Origin: Kosakonia sp. SMBL-WEM22
Lineage (GTDB): Bacteria > Pseudomonadota > Gammaproteobacteria > Enterobacterales > Enterobacteriaceae
NCBI RefSeq assembly: GCF_014490785.1
Contig: NZ_CP051488.1
Location: 2,046,001-2,110,000, forward strand
DNA: 64,000 bases
Reading direction: 5' to 3'
The position numbers and the translations under genes were made by a program. Position 1 is the first letter of the stretch; every line of letters starts with the position of its first letter. Positions 16,438 through 26,227 of this stretch are shown in pieces. The notes beneath the pieces are model-generated. The model saw only the letters and a program-made list of their open reading frames with translations, did no database searches and was not told where the DNA came from.

Positions 16438-17988
16438 TCAGGCAAGTTTGAAAACCGCAGCAGAGCGGTTTAGCTGAACAGCTTGATCTTCCAGCGATGC
16501 GGCAGCAGCAGCGGCCTGTTGAACCAGTGCGGCGTTTTGTTGGGTCACCTCATCCATTTGGGTGATAGCGATGCTGACATGCTCGATACCGTTCACCTGC
16601 TCGCCGGAGGCGGTGTATATTTCGGCCATAATTGCAGAGACGTTGTTGATCGCGGTGACTACCCCGGTCATGGTTTTACCCGCCTGTGCTACCAGGTTGG
16701 TGCCTTCCGATATGCGGCTATTCGAGGCTTCTATCAGCGCTTTAATCTCTTTTGCCGCCGTCGCACTACGCTGCGCAAGTGCGCGCACCTCGCTTGCCAC
16801 GACGGCGAATCCGCGGCCTTGCTCACCTGCGCGTGCTGCTTCCACCGCCGCATTAAGCGCCAGGATGTTGGTCTGGAAAGCGATGCTTTCAATGGTGGTG
16901 ATGATGTCGCCCACGCTTTTCGAGCTATCGAAAATAGCCGCCATGGTGGTGACCACTTTGTCCACAACTTTACCTCCCTGCTGCGCGACGTCGGACGCGT
17001 CAGACGCAAGGCTGCTGGCACTTTGTGCGTTAGAGGCATTTTGCCTCACTGTCGCCGTCAGTTGCTCCATGCTGGCGGAGGTTTCCTCCAGCGAGGCTGC
17101 CTGCTGTTCCGTTCGTACGGAGAGATCGGTATTACCCAACGCCACTTCTTTAGAGGCGCTGTCGATAGAGGTCGCGGCCATCTGGATATCAGAGACCACC
17201 TTTTTCAACTGCTCCTGCATGGCGGTGAGGGTGACTATCAGAATACCTGCTTCATCTTTTGAACGAGCGACCAGGCGGGTAGAGAGATCGCCTGCGGCAA
17301 TCGCCTTAGCAGCGTTTACCGCTTCGCCAAGCGGAAGGGTAATGGATCGGGCAAGGAGATAGCCTAAAGCTGAAGCGATAAATACACCTAATAGCGCGCC
17401 GATAAACAACGTCAGCCGGGTCTGCGTTTCAACGGAATCGACAGAACTCTGGCGCTCGCCCAGCAATTTTTTTTCATCCTTGACGATTTCATCAATGGTT
17501 TTGCGCATTTGATCCATCTGCGGCTTACCCGTGTTGGCTTCGAAGGCGGAGTTAAATTCGGCCTGCGTCATTGATCCGGCATTGAGCGCACGACGATGAT
17601 CGAGCAATTCAGTAACAAACTTATTTCCCCACTCTTGCTCCTGCTTGAGCAAATTATTCAGGCGATCCTGCTGGGCAGGGTTATCAGAAGTTAAGCTTTT
17701 TGTTTCCTGCAAAACCTTAACAAAATCCTCTTTACCGGAGTTCCATGGAGCCAGCATTTCCTCTTTGCCATTAATAGCATAGCCGCGCAGGCCGGTTTCC
17801 ATATTCACCAGGCTTTGGGTTAGCGCACGACTTTTATCAATAACGCGCCAGCTATGTATATTCCATTCGTTAGTACTGACAATCCTGGAAAAGTTATTGT
17901 AGAAAGTAGCGCACAGTAACAGTAATAAAACCAAAACGGCGCCAAAGGCAAAAGAGAACTTTTTCTTGATGGGTAAATTCCTGAACAT
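16438..17988 (-). CDS. Methyl-accepting chemotaxis protein with CHASE3 sensor
   Basis: A 516-residue membrane chemoreceptor. It has TM1 at about 11-31, a periplasmic CHASE3-type domain (WRVIDKSRALTQSLVNMETG followed by LRGYAINGKEEML, then a second helical half), TM2 near 190-212, a HAMP domain, and the signalling tip SIAFQTNILALNAAVEAARA. The C-terminus ends VFKLA and lacks a CheR-binding pentapeptide, so it probably depends on other receptors for adaptation. AGG lies six bases before the ATG. A near-perfect sigma-28 promoter lies 58 bases upstream. The ligand is unknown. Confidence 0.9.
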   Translation of the reverse strand: MFRNLPIKKKFSFAFGAVLVLLLLLCATFYNNFSRIVSTNEWNIHSWRVIDKSRALTQSLVNMETGLRGYAINGKEEMLAPWNSGKEDFVKVLQETKSLTSDNPAQQDRLNNLLKQEQEWGNKFVTELLDHRRALNAGSMTQAEFNSAFEANTGKPQMDQMRKTIDEIVKDEKKLLGERQSSVDSVETQTRLTLFIGALLGVFIASALGYLLARSITLPLGEAVNAAKAIAAGDLSTRLVARSKDEAGILIVTLTAMQEQLKKVVSDIQMAATSIDSASKEVALGNTDLSVRTEQQAASLEETSASMEQLTATVRQNASNAQSASSLASDASDVAQQGGKVVDKVVTTMAAIFDSSKSVGDIITTIESIAFQTNILALNAAVEAARAGEQGRGFAVVASEVRALAQRSATAAKEIKALIEASNSRISEGTNLVAQAGKTMTGVVTAINNVSAIMAEIYTASGEQVNGIEHVSIAITQMDEVTQQNAALVQQAAAAAASLEDQAVQLNRSAAVFKLA

Positions 17989-18046
17989 TTGAACCTCGTT
18001 CTACAGAGAATGGCAGAGCAGCTCGAAGAGCGCTAAAACAGATAAG

Positions 18047-18073
18047 TTATCGGCATGAGTCAACAGGTCTTTA
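18047..18073 (-). promoter_or_regulatory. Sigma-28 (FliA) promoter of the CHASE3 MCP gene
   Basis: Minus strand TAAAGACC, 11 bases, GCCGATAA. The -10 element is a perfect match and the -35 element starts TAAAG. Confidence 0.9.
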
Positions 18074-18602
18074 ACTTAAACGCAAAAAAGAATAGGGTGC
18101 TAAGAATATATCAATTTTATTTTTTCCTACTGGCTTGATTTTATTGGGATACATAATAACAAGCGAAGCGGCGTTGCCAGAGTATATCAATTACGATAAT
18201 GCTACGGCGCTTCAAGCGAAGCTCAGTTGTTTATTATTAATAAAAACAAATGGTTATATTCGGCTGGTTAGTGAGGGCCATCTTTTGGGCTAAATGTGAG
18301 TTGCACCCTCAGTCAGATTCAACAAAGGATCAATACATATTATCTGGTCATTCTGAGTTGTAGGGATGAATCATCATTTTACTTATCACGATATATAGTG
18401 AGCAGTTATAACTTCAATAATGAATGCGCAAGGCTGTTTTTTGCAAGCAATGTAGAATATTTTCGTCACGTTATAATAAGCAGAAACATCTGCTAATCAT
18501 TATTAGGTTGGGCGGTTTAGCGACGAATTTATAATAACAACTTGATTTTTTGAGTGAATCATAATAGTTTTTTCTTAGTTAATATAAGGAAAGGATAAAA
18601 AC
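18074..18602. other. AT-rich intergenic region, no gene seen
   Basis: Low GC on both sides of an open frame (18296-18496) that has no ribosome site or familiar sequence. It ends in AGGAAAGGAT, the ribosome site of the next gene. The 5' flank of an acquired gene is the simplest reading. Confidence 0.4.
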
Positions 18603-19229
18603 ATGCCATTATCTTCCATTGCTCTGGTTGGTGCTTCAGCAGCGCTTGCATCAGTAGTCTTTAAGGACAAAGAATCCCGTATAAAAGAGGTTATCGATTT
18701 TGTAAAAATTCCGAAGGAAGATATAAATTCTTCCGCGCTTTTTAAAATCGCCAAAAATGATATCAATTCTTATGTTACTGGGGTAAAGGATAATCAATTT
18801 CACGAGGCACTGTTAGATATAATGGCCAGGGAAAATAAGCCGGTAGGTTATTTTTGCAAGTTGGATGGTCGGCTGGATTTTAATGGATCCTATTATTTAA
18901 GTATTAAAAAGCTGAGTTTTTTTCAATCGGTTTTTTCTTCATTTATAAGGCGTGAAGGGAGTATGTCTCACTTCTCTCAGTTGCTTTGTTTCCTACTCGG
19001 CGTTTGGACAGCAATCTTTTTTGAACAAAAGCCGGGTTTTTTTGACCAGGCAATTTCATTAGCGCTTTATGCATTGGCGGGATTTATGCTTTATAATTGG
19101 TTTACTGTTATAGCACTGATATGGAAACAGCGTCTTAGTAAAAGTGATATTAAAGAATATTCATTGCTTTTTGAAAAGTACGCCAAAGAAAAAAGAAATA
19201 AGGCAGTTCATATAAAGGCTGACAAATAA
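18603..19229 (+). CDS. Hypothetical inner-membrane protein
   Basis: A 208-residue protein, AT-rich compared with its neighbours. A hydrophobic start (PLSSIALVGASAALASVVF) may be a membrane anchor. It is followed by a soluble lysine-rich part to about residue 115, then two membrane segments near 122-140 and 148-172 (FSQLLCFLLGVWTAIFFE; ISLALYALAGFMLYNWF), and a charged C-terminal tail. An excellent ribosome site precedes the ATG. I do not recognise the family. It stands alone between an MCP and a LysR gene, with long flanks, and was probably acquired. Confidence 0.65.
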   Translation: MPLSSIALVGASAALASVVFKDKESRIKEVIDFVKIPKEDINSSALFKIAKNDINSYVTGVKDNQFHEALLDIMARENKPVGYFCKLDGRLDFNGSYYLSIKKLSFFQSVFSSFIRREGSMSHFSQLLCFLLGVWTAIFFEQKPGFFDQAISLALYALAGFMLYNWFTVIALIWKQRLSKSDIKEYSLLFEKYAKEKRNKAVHIKADK

Positions 19230-19405
19230 TTGGGCTACTGTGTTTTTATCTGGGGTCGTAAGCCATGGGATGATTTTAATTAATTTTAAAAAACTCTTTG
19301 GTTATAACAATCCAGGGAGTGCTTTGGATGGTTGATAATTTCTGGAATGAAAGATTCATAGCCGAAGATTTTTTTCTATGCCGGTGTTAAAGACACTTCC
19401 AGGCA

Positions 19406-20311
19406 TCAGTCAAAATAAGGCCTTAAAATCTCTTCAGTCCAGCTTATAAACGCTCTTACACGCGGCGACAGATTGCGCCGGTGCGCGACGACAAAAGAAG
19501 CCGTAAGTGGCTCAGGGCGCAGGTGAGGCAGGATCTCAACCAGCGCGCCGCGCTTGATATGCGCTAAAAGTGAAGGGGAGCCCGCCTGAATTAAACCCAG
19601 ACCGGCCAGGCCAGCATCATGATAGGCCGGAACGCTGTTAACTGTGACAGCACCAGGCAGCATCAGCGACTTATAGCCGTCGCCCGACGGATACTCCCAT
19701 CCGTCTGGTTTCGAGCCAAAGTTCCGTATGTAATGCACCATCCTGTGTTGCTGGTTGAGAAGATCCTCTAACGTCTCTGGTACACCAAAACGATTAAGAT
19801 AGCGCGGGCTGGCGGCATTTATCATGCGCAAACGACCCAGCGGCCTGGCAATAAGCGTCTCATCGACAATGGGCCCTAAACGCACCACGCAGTCGAACCC
19901 CTCCTGCACCAGGTCGACGCGGCGGTCAGTGCTGGAAAGCTCTATCTCCAGCTCAGGGTACGCATCCAGTAACTGAGGCAGGGCAGGGATCACTACGCTT
20001 TGGGCCAGGATGGCTGGCATATCCACGCGTAATCGCCCCTTTAACGGCATACCGGCATCCGTAAACATCGAGCCGAGTGCGTCGGCATCAGCGAGTAAAT
20101 CCCGTGCGCGGGCATAAAAAGCCCGGCCATCTTCCGTCAGCTGTACGGTCCGTGTTGTGCGGTGAAGAAGCGTCACCCCCAGCTCATGTTCCAGTTCACG
20201 CACCACCATCGACGCACGCCCTTTCTGGATCCCCAGGCTTTCAGCGGCCTGGGTAAAGCTTTTCATCTCTGCCACGCGGGCAAAAATCATCAGCGGTTCG
20301 AGATTCCTCAT
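19406..20311 (-). CDS. LysR family transcriptional regulator
   Basis: A 301-residue LysR regulator of the common AaeR/DmlR-like subtype. The DNA-binding part is FARVAEMKSFTQAAESLGIQ, then KGRASMVVRELEHELGVTLL and HRTTRTVQLTEDG. The effector domain contains the usual DCVVRLGP stretch near residue 140. It is divergent from the DUF1330 gene with 128 bases between the starts, and probably controls that gene and itself. The inducer cannot be read from the sequence. Confidence 0.85.
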   Translation of the reverse strand: MRNLEPLMIFARVAEMKSFTQAAESLGIQKGRASMVVRELEHELGVTLLHRTTRTVQLTEDGRAFYARARDLLADADALGSMFTDAGMPLKGRLRVDMPAILAQSVVIPALPQLLDAYPELEIELSSTDRRVDLVQEGFDCVVRLGPIVDETLIARPLGRLRMINAASPRYLNRFGVPETLEDLLNQQHRMVHYIRNFGSKPDGWEYPSGDGYKSLMLPGAVTVNSVPAYHDAGLAGLGLIQAGSPSLLAHIKRGALVEILPHLRPEPLTASFVVAHRRNLSPRVRAFISWTEEILRPYFD

Positions 20312-20439
20312 TGTTCACCCTCAGAGTAACAGTGCGTATTTTTTTACGCTGTTTATGCAGATATTAATACTCAATAAACTGCTTTCACACCGTGTATTTC
20401 GCATCACGTTTTCTGAAGCCAAATGAGGAGTAAACAGAG

Positions 20440-20733
20440 ATGAATAAAGGTTATTTAATCGGCCACGTGACCGTCAAAGACCCCGACGCCTATGCCGAAT
20501 ATGCTCAGGCAGCGGCGGAGGCCATGCAGCCTTTCGCGCCAAAAATCATTGCCTGGTCCGGGCAGTATGAAAACCTTGAGGGCGAGTCTCATCAGCGGCA
20601 TGTCGTTTTTGAGTTCGCTTCCTTTGACGAGGCTAAACGCTTTTATGAAAGCCCTGCGTATCAGGCGGCAAAAGCGCTCCGCGCAGGTGCGGCAACCGGC
20701 ACGTTTGTTTTGGTTGAAGGTGGCAACGTTTAA
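20440..20733 (+). CDS. DUF1330 family protein
   Basis: A 97-residue protein with a dimeric alpha/beta-barrel (ferredoxin-like) fold expected from the DUF1330 family. Signature parts are GHVTVKDPDAYAEYAQAA, an RHVVFEFASFDEAKRFY stretch and YQAAKALRAGAATGTFVLVE. Biochemical role unknown; members are often next to LysR regulators, as here. AGGAG lies upstream of the ATG. It is complete at the usual length. Confidence 0.85.
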   Translation: MNKGYLIGHVTVKDPDAYAEYAQAAAEAMQPFAPKIIAWSGQYENLEGESHQRHVVFEFASFDEAKRFYESPAYQAAKALRAGAATGTFVLVEGGNV

Positions 20734-20935
20734 TCAGGCATCGGCGTTTCCGCTAATCGCACATGGCTGACATACTGTTTAAATACTCAAACCTGAAGCA
20801 CGACTCATCATACTTACTCTTATTCACTGCGGGAGTCAGCCTGCCCGCAGTCTCGCCGCTCTCTTACAATGCGCAGACCCATATTGCAGAAGTAGACGTT
20901 GCTTTATATAAGAAACCACCAGCCATTTCTAAAAC

Positions 20936-21364
20936 CTAATCTCTAAGCTTAAGGTTCTTTAAAAGGTCGGCCAATGAGGTTACAGGGCCTGCATGGTTGT
21001 TATTGGCTCGCGTTTGGTCCCAGGGCATTGCATCATCGGTGCAGTAGTCTCCGATACACTGCATATCCAGCCGCTCATCCAGTAAGCCAACCGGGATCCA
21101 TACATATGGCATGTCGCGCAGTGGGTTAGGCACGGTAGAGCCACATGAAGAGCAAAAATCTGTGCGATAACCGGTTGGCTTTGTCCAGGATGTTATTCTC
21201 TTTTCTCCTGTTAGCCAGAAAAAATCACCGGCTTTAACCAACGTTGCAAGGTTATACCCTGTTCCGCTCTGCTTTCTGCAAAGTGAACAGTGACAGCGAT
21301 AAAACAGTAAAGGCGTAACGGACAATTCAAATGCAACGGCTCCACACAGGCATGACCCTTTCAT
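20936..21364 (-). CDS. GFA/CENP-V family zinc protein
   Basis: A 142-residue protein of the GFA (glutathione-dependent formaldehyde-activating enzyme) fold. Zinc ligands are visible in GSCLCGAV (residues 3-10), CHCSLCRK (24-31) and DFCSSCGS (about 69-76). These form one structural and one catalytic site in the family. Most members have not been shown to act on formaldehyde, so the reaction is left open. AGAGG lies before the ATG. No obvious operon partner. Confidence 0.85.
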   Translation of the reverse strand: MKGSCLCGAVAFELSVTPLLFYRCHCSLCRKQSGTGYNLATLVKAGDFFWLTGEKRITSWTKPTGYRTDFCSSCGSTVPNPLRDMPYVWIPVGLLDERLDMQCIGDYCTDDAMPWDQTRANNNHAGPVTSLADLLKNLKLRD

Positions 21365-21573
21365 ACAACCTCTTTTCTGATTCAGTCGGGAACATTCAAC
21401 TGTAATTTATTATTGGTAAGCACAGTACCAACGTTAGCCATTGAGTCTTTCCCGCGCTCATAGCTGGTTGGTATCCCTGATTATAAGGGCTGGTTTGTCT
21501 TCAATGAGGTATATCCACCGTTTTAAAAGCCACTCATCATGCCAGCGCGGTTCAGATTTCACGGCTGGCATCG

Positions 21574-21894
21574 TCAGATCCGCAATGTTTCAATCACCGC
21601 GCGCAGAGCGGGCGAGACATTGCGGTGCGGATAGTAGAGAAACGAACCGTCCAGACGTTGGCTGTAAGGCTGCAGTACCCGGATAAGCTTGCCTTGCGCC
21701 AACTCATCCGCGACCAGCTCTTGTGGAACATAGGCCAACCCCAGGCCGAGCCTCGCGGCCTTCGCTTCCATATAGCTGTCAGCAAACGCCCACTGGCCCT
21801 GTGGCTGGTGGGTCACTTTTTTACCCTCGCGCTGGAGTTCCCAGCCATACAGGCTGCCATCGCCGAACTGATAAGCGATGCAGGGGTGCGCCAC
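21574..21894 (-). pseudogene. LysR regulator, C-terminal fragment
   Basis: The 106 residues match the second half of a LysR effector domain: WAFADSYMEAKAARLGLGLA, YVPQELVADELAQGKLIRVL, and the closing PHRNVSPALRAVIETLRI. The helix-turn-helix half is missing. Upstream sequence (21895-21965) reads HRAGWHGYFWREVKTVI in a different setting and does not belong to LysR. It cannot bind DNA and is probably left over from a deletion. Confidence 0.75.
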
Positions 21895-21971
21895 TAAATC
21901 TGCTTGCTGCGGCAGTGATGACGGTTTTCACCTCCCGCCAGAAATAGCCGTGCCAGCCCGCGCGATGCTTA

Positions 21972-22874
21972 TCAGCTCTCCTTTTTGACAAGGGTTTCAT
22001 CGAGCCTTTTAAGCACTTCGTTCATGCCCCTGCTGACGATCCGATCCTCGCGCATTACGGTGCCGAGGATTCGCTGAAGCGGGGGCAGCAGCGGGTATAC
22101 GCTGAGTCCTTCATACTCTTCGGGGGCTGCTACGGCGATGCGGGGTACGATGCTGTAACCCAACCCCGAACGCAACATTCGTTTGATCGCTTCGATACTG
22201 CCAAGTTCCATCACCGGGTTGGCTGGCTTGCCTGCGTGCCGGAACCATTCGTCAATCAGCGCGCGCGTTCCGCTTCCTGATTCAAAAATAATCAGTGGCA
22301 GCGACAAGAGAGGGTCAGGAGAAAGTGCTTTCATCGATCGCGCGGATAAATCCTCCTCCATGATGACCACAAACTCATCCCTGTAGAGCGGATTAACGCT
22401 CACGCTTTTGCCTCCTGCTGGTAGTGTGACCAGGCCGATATCGATCCGGTTCTCCTCCACACTGCGCACAATGTCTGAAGTGTTGCCGGTGTGCACATTT
22501 ATTTTCAGCAGGGGGTGGGTCTGTCGCAGCTGCTGAAGTAAGTGGGGCAAAAGATGAATACAGGCCGTTGCGCCAGTCCCGATGGTTACGGTGCCGGTTA
22601 TCTCATCGGAATGCAGTGAGACCGATTCCACCGCGGTTGTTACCACCGCCTCTATTTTCAGGCAGTGCTCAGACAGCGTCACGCCGGCAGCGGTAGGCTT
22701 GATCCCGCGACCGGTTCGTTCAATAAGCCGTACCTGAAGCGTCTGCTCCAACTGCCTTATCTGCAGGCTGACGGCCGGCTGCGACAGGCCAAGCTCTTCC
22801 GCCGCTTTTGAGAAACTGCCGCGGCTGATAACCAGCCTGAAGGTGGCCAGATGGTCGAGGTTGAGGTTTGTCAT
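21972..22874 (-). CDS. LysR family transcriptional regulator (CysL-like)
   Basis: A 300-residue LysR regulator. The helix-turn-helix is in residues 8-62 (LATFRLVISRGSFSKAAEEL, then GLSQPAVSLQIRQLEQTLQV). The effector domain has the serine motif FESGSGTRALID typical of the CysL/CbbR-like group. It is divergent from a PAT-type acetyltransferase (97 bases between starts), which is its likely target. No operator could be defined. Confidence 0.85.
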   Translation of the reverse strand: MTNLNLDHLATFRLVISRGSFSKAAEELGLSQPAVSLQIRQLEQTLQVRLIERTGRGIKPTAAGVTLSEHCLKIEAVVTTAVESVSLHSDEITGTVTIGTGATACIHLLPHLLQQLRQTHPLLKINVHTGNTSDIVRSVEENRIDIGLVTLPAGGKSVSVNPLYRDEFVVIMEEDLSARSMKALSPDPLLSLPLIIFESGSGTRALIDEWFRHAGKPANPVMELGSIEAIKRMLRSGLGYSIVPRIAVAAPEEYEGLSVYPLLPPLQRILGTVMREDRIVSRGMNEVLKRLDETLVKKES

Positions 22875-22971
22875 GCCAAAGTTTTCCTTATGCTGCGAAT
22901 AAGCCCGGCGGCCTGTCTGAAATGATCGCCAGGGGATAGTCTCTGTACAGACGCAATAAGGAGCCTTACTG

Positions 22972-23520
22972 ATGGAAATAATTCAGGCAGAAGAACGACA
23001 TATCCCGGCTATACAACAAATTTATGCATACCACGTATTGCATGGCTGCGCCACGTTTGAAACGCAACCGCCCGATGACGCAGAGATGGCCTTCCGCCTG
23101 AAGAGGTTGCAGGCTTCAGGGCTGCCCTGGTTTGTCGCTGAAGTCGATGGCATCGTGCGCGGTTACTGCTATCTGGCGCGCTACCGCGAAAGGCATGCCT
23201 ACCGGTTTACCCTTGAGGATTCTGTCTATATCGATGCTGCCTGCCTGGGGCAAGGCATCGGCAAAAAACTGCTCTCGCGTGCGGTGACATGGGCCGAAGC
23301 CAGCGGCTTTCGCCAGCTCGTTGCCGTAGTAGGTAACAGCGAAAACGCGGCCTCACTGGCTCTTCATCGCTCGGCGGGCTTCACGCTGACCGGCACACTG
23401 CGATCGGTGGGATTTAAGCACGGGCGCTGGCTCGATACAGTAATGATGCAACGCACACTCGGGCAGGGGAAGAGCACGCTGCCGGAGAGGGCAGAAAGAT
23501 CCGGGCATCCTGCGTATTGA
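22972..23520 (+). CDS. GNAT acetyltransferase, phosphinothricin/methionine-sulfoximine type
   Basis: A 182-residue GNAT enzyme of the PAT/MnaT group, which acetylates phosphinothricin-like amino acids. Seen are IQQIYAYHVLHGCATFETQP at the N-terminus, the RERHAYRFTLEDSVYID strand before the acetyl-CoA loop, the loop itself (GQGIGKKLL near residues 96-104), and NSENAASLALHRSAGF. FKHGRWLDTVMMQ closes the domain; about 20 extra C-terminal residues follow. It has AGGAG upstream. Divergent from a LysR gene. Substrate not certain. Confidence 0.8.
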   Translation: MEIIQAEERHIPAIQQIYAYHVLHGCATFETQPPDDAEMAFRLKRLQASGLPWFVAEVDGIVRGYCYLARYRERHAYRFTLEDSVYIDAACLGQGIGKKLLSRAVTWAEASGFRQLVAVVGNSENAASLALHRSAGFTLTGTLRSVGFKHGRWLDTVMMQRTLGQGKSTLPERAERSGHPAY

Positions 23521-23634
23521 TGCAGTCGGCTGGACATCAGGGTAGCGTGCTGTTGCAGGAATGTTAATTCGTTGTGGGTGTTTCGCCTTTGGTGATAACG
23601 TAGCCACAGTATAAATCCAATATAAGGGGCAACC

Positions 23635-24156
23635 GTGGCTCACCAGCAAGCACCGCGCATTGAAACAGAGCGCCTGATTTTAAAGCAGTTTACCCTCGAT
23701 GATTTTCCGGCACTCAAGGCCTGCTGGTCGACTCCGGAAATGGCAAAAATAAGCGGTGGCGAGATCCCTACGGCAGAGATGGTCTGGGCGCGCTTATTAC
23801 GTTATATCGGGCACTGGCAGGCGCTAGGGTATGGCTACTGGGCGGTCTTTGAAAAAGCGACAAACCTTTATGCTGGTGCGTTTGGCTTTCAGGATGCGCA
23901 TCGCGATACCACGCCGAAGCTGGAATACCCCGAAGCGGGCTGGACACTGATGCCGGAAGTACGTGGCAAAGGCTATGCCTCTGAAGCGCTGGCGGCAGTT
24001 TTATCATGGGCCGACGAAACATTCGCTTCTCCAGTGTGCTGCATTATTGCTGAAGAGAATAAACGCTCCAACTATTTAGCCGAGCGTTTTGGCTTCGACT
24101 TTCAACATTATGTGAGTTATCGGGGTAAGCAGGTTCGGCTGCTTATTCGCGGCTAA
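23635..24156 (+). CDS. GNAT acetyltransferase, RimJ/RimL type
   Basis: A 173-residue GNAT enzyme with the RimJ/RimL-like start PRIETERLILKQFTLDDFPA, the core GYWAVFEKATNLYAGAFGFQ, and the coenzyme-A loop PEVRGKGYASEALAAVL. It ends with EENKRSNYLAERFGF. The start is GTG at 23635, with AAGGGG six bases upstream; no ATG fits. Homologues modify N-termini or small molecules; the target is unknown. The 24157-24279 spacer carries a CRP-like site for the next gene. Confidence 0.85.
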   Translation: MAHQQAPRIETERLILKQFTLDDFPALKACWSTPEMAKISGGEIPTAEMVWARLLRYIGHWQALGYGYWAVFEKATNLYAGAFGFQDAHRDTTPKLEYPEAGWTLMPEVRGKGYASEALAAVLSWADETFASPVCCIIAEENKRSNYLAERFGFDFQHYVSYRGKQVRLLIRG

Positions 24157-24176
24157 ATTCTTAAAATACATTTACA

Positions 24177-24198
24177 AAATGTGATCGAAATAACATTT
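24177..24198. promoter_or_regulatory. CRP-like binding site upstream of the dCache MCP
   Basis: AAATGTGATCGAAATAACAT then TT. The consensus is AAATGTGA-N6-TCACATTT; the left arm is perfect and the right arm has one mismatch (TAACATTT). It lies about 80 bases before the start codon. Confidence 0.6.
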
Positions 24199-24279
24199 TT
24201 TCCTGGAAAAATATTTTGTCAGAATAAATGTGCTTCGAAATGAAATAGTGCGCAGGGTGAATTAAAGCATTTCAACGAA

Positions 24280-26223
24280 ATGACGATATTAAATCGAATA
24301 TCCACCCAAACGAGCGCCGCTAATATGACATGGAAAACTACCCAGGGCCGAATAGGCCTGCTACTGATAAGCTTTTTCGTTATTTTACTGATTGTTACCT
24401 ATATCATTATCAAGCAATTCGTCTCCCCGCAGATTATTGAAACCGAAACCAAAAATATTCAGGCAACGGTCCAATTACAGAGTAATGCGATTAAAGAGCA
24501 GATGAACCGTGTTAAGGCTCAGCAACGTTCAATCACTGAGCTTGTTGTCGGTCTGCAAAGTGAGCAAATCGACCAATTATTACCGCGCCTGGTTAACCAG
24601 TATGGTGATTTGAACGTATTTGGCGGTGGAATTTGGCCGCTACCCGGTCAGCGCGATCCGGCCAGGGATAAATACAGCACTTTCTATGCTCGTGACGGCG
24701 GCGGCACTCTGCAAGTCAACACCGTGTGGAACCAGCCGGAATCAGCAAAATATTGGGAGCAACCCTGGTACAAAGAGGGCATGAGTGCGCCAAAAGGTGA
24801 GTGTGCGTGGGCGAAAGCCTACCAGGATGCGGCTAGCCCGCAGCCGCGCACTAACTGTGCAATGGCGATCTGGAAGGACGGCAAAGTCTGGGGCGTAGCG
24901 ACCATCGACGTGACGCTGGGCTTCTTTAATCAGCTGGCTGTCGACATGGGCAAAGCGGTGAATGGCAGTGTGCTGATTGTTGAAGCGGACGGCAAAATCG
25001 TCGGTAACGGCTCATCCGTACAAAATAAACCTGCGCTCTCGAACGTCCGCGATCTCAGTATTCCGGCGGCAGCGCCATTAATGAGCCTGTTAGGCCAGAA
25101 TAAAACAACGGAAGTGCGCGGTAGCTATGACGGTGAAGATGGTGCGCATTCGCTATTCGTTCTGCCCATCAGCGGCAGCCCATGGTTTATGGCGGTGGAT
25201 ATTCCGGGCAGTCAGTTGGTGAGTATCTCTGACGCGATTATGACCAAGCTCACCATCGTCCAGGCGATTATCGGAATTCTTATCGTGGTGATCATGATGA
25301 TTATCGTGCGCAATATTTTCCATAACGTGACGCTGCTCAATCGCAATATTGAAGCGCTCTCCAGCGGCGGTGCGGATTTAACGCAGCGTCTTGCGCAGAG
25401 CAAGAGCCCGGAATTTAATGCCGTTATCAACAACTTCAATAAGTTTATTGCCTTCCTTAATGAGCTGATGCAGCAGGTAGGAAGTAGCACGCTGGCGATC
25501 TCATCGGCGTCGCGCCAGATTGCCAGCGGTAACCTTAACCTCTCTTCGCGCACCGAAGATCAATCTGCCTCGATCGTGGAAACGGCAGCGTCGATGGAAG
25601 AGCTGACCAGCACCGTGCGCCTCAATGCAGAGAACGCCTTGCAGGCGAACAGGCTGGCGAAAGAGGCTTCAGAGGCGGCGAAACAAGGCGCCAGCGTGGT
25701 CAACAACGTTGTCTCCACGATGAATAACATCAATAGCTCCTCCGCTAAAGTGGTGGATATCATCAGTGTGATTGATGGCATTGCCTTCCAGACGAATATT
25801 CTGGCGCTCAACGCCGCTGTTGAGGCGGCTAGAGCAGGTGAGCATGGGCGTGGGTTCGCGGTAGTGGCCAGTGAAGTTCGCTCCCTGGCGCAGCGCAGCG
25901 CCCGCTCGGCTCAGGAGATCAAAAAACTGATTGAAGAGTCGGTGAGCAGCATTGAGCAAGGCAGCGGACAGGTTCGTCAGGCGGGCACCACGATGGATGG
26001 CCTGATGGAAAAAGTTGAAAGCGTGGGCGTGCTGATCTCAGAGATAAGCTCTTCCAGTGATGAGCAGAGTCGCGGGATTGCGCAGATCAATATCGCCATC
26101 AATCAGCTCGATAGCGCCACGCAGCAGAATGCCGCGCTGGTGGAGGAGGTGGCGGCCGCCGCGCAATCGATGGAAGAGCAAACCGTCCAGCTCGAAAACG
26201 TGGTGGGCAGCTTTAAGCTCTGA
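24280..26223 (+). CDS. Methyl-accepting chemotaxis protein with dCache sensor
   Basis: A 647-residue membrane chemoreceptor. TM1 is at about 25-46, followed by a large periplasmic double-Cache domain (about 50-310). The sensor contains NVFGGGIWPLPGQRDPARDK and TWNQ-like, then PWYKEG and VWGVATIDVTL; these are dCache features, and the domain often binds amino acids or carboxylates. TM2 is near 328-350, then HAMP and the signalling tip DGIAFQTNILALNAAVEAAR. No pentapeptide at the C-terminus (VVGSFKL). Unlike the other receptors here it lacks a clear sigma-28 promoter; a CRP-like site lies upstream, and a strong terminator follows. Confidence 0.9.
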   Translation: MTILNRISTQTSAANMTWKTTQGRIGLLLISFFVILLIVTYIIIKQFVSPQIIETETKNIQATVQLQSNAIKEQMNRVKAQQRSITELVVGLQSEQIDQLLPRLVNQYGDLNVFGGGIWPLPGQRDPARDKYSTFYARDGGGTLQVNTVWNQPESAKYWEQPWYKEGMSAPKGECAWAKAYQDAASPQPRTNCAMAIWKDGKVWGVATIDVTLGFFNQLAVDMGKAVNGSVLIVEADGKIVGNGSSVQNKPALSNVRDLSIPAAAPLMSLLGQNKTTEVRGSYDGEDGAHSLFVLPISGSPWFMAVDIPGSQLVSISDAIMTKLTIVQAIIGILIVVIMMIIVRNIFHNVTLLNRNIEALSSGGADLTQRLAQSKSPEFNAVINNFNKFIAFLNELMQQVGSSTLAISSASRQIASGNLNLSSRTEDQSASIVETAASMEELTSTVRLNAENALQANRLAKEASEAAKQGASVVNNVVSTMNNINSSSAKVVDIISVIDGIAFQTNILALNAAVEAARAGEHGRGFAVVASEVRSLAQRSARSAQEIKKLIEESVSSIEQGSGQVRQAGTTMDGLMEKVESVGVLISEISSSSDEQSRGIAQINIAINQLDSATQQNAALVEEVAAAAQSMEEQTVQLENVVGSFKL

Positions 26224-26227
26224 CATA

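Noticed and set aside
16483..17362. Long plus-strand frames inside the CHASE3 MCP gene
   Set aside because: Antisense to a certain gene; caused by the regular codon pattern of the signalling helices.
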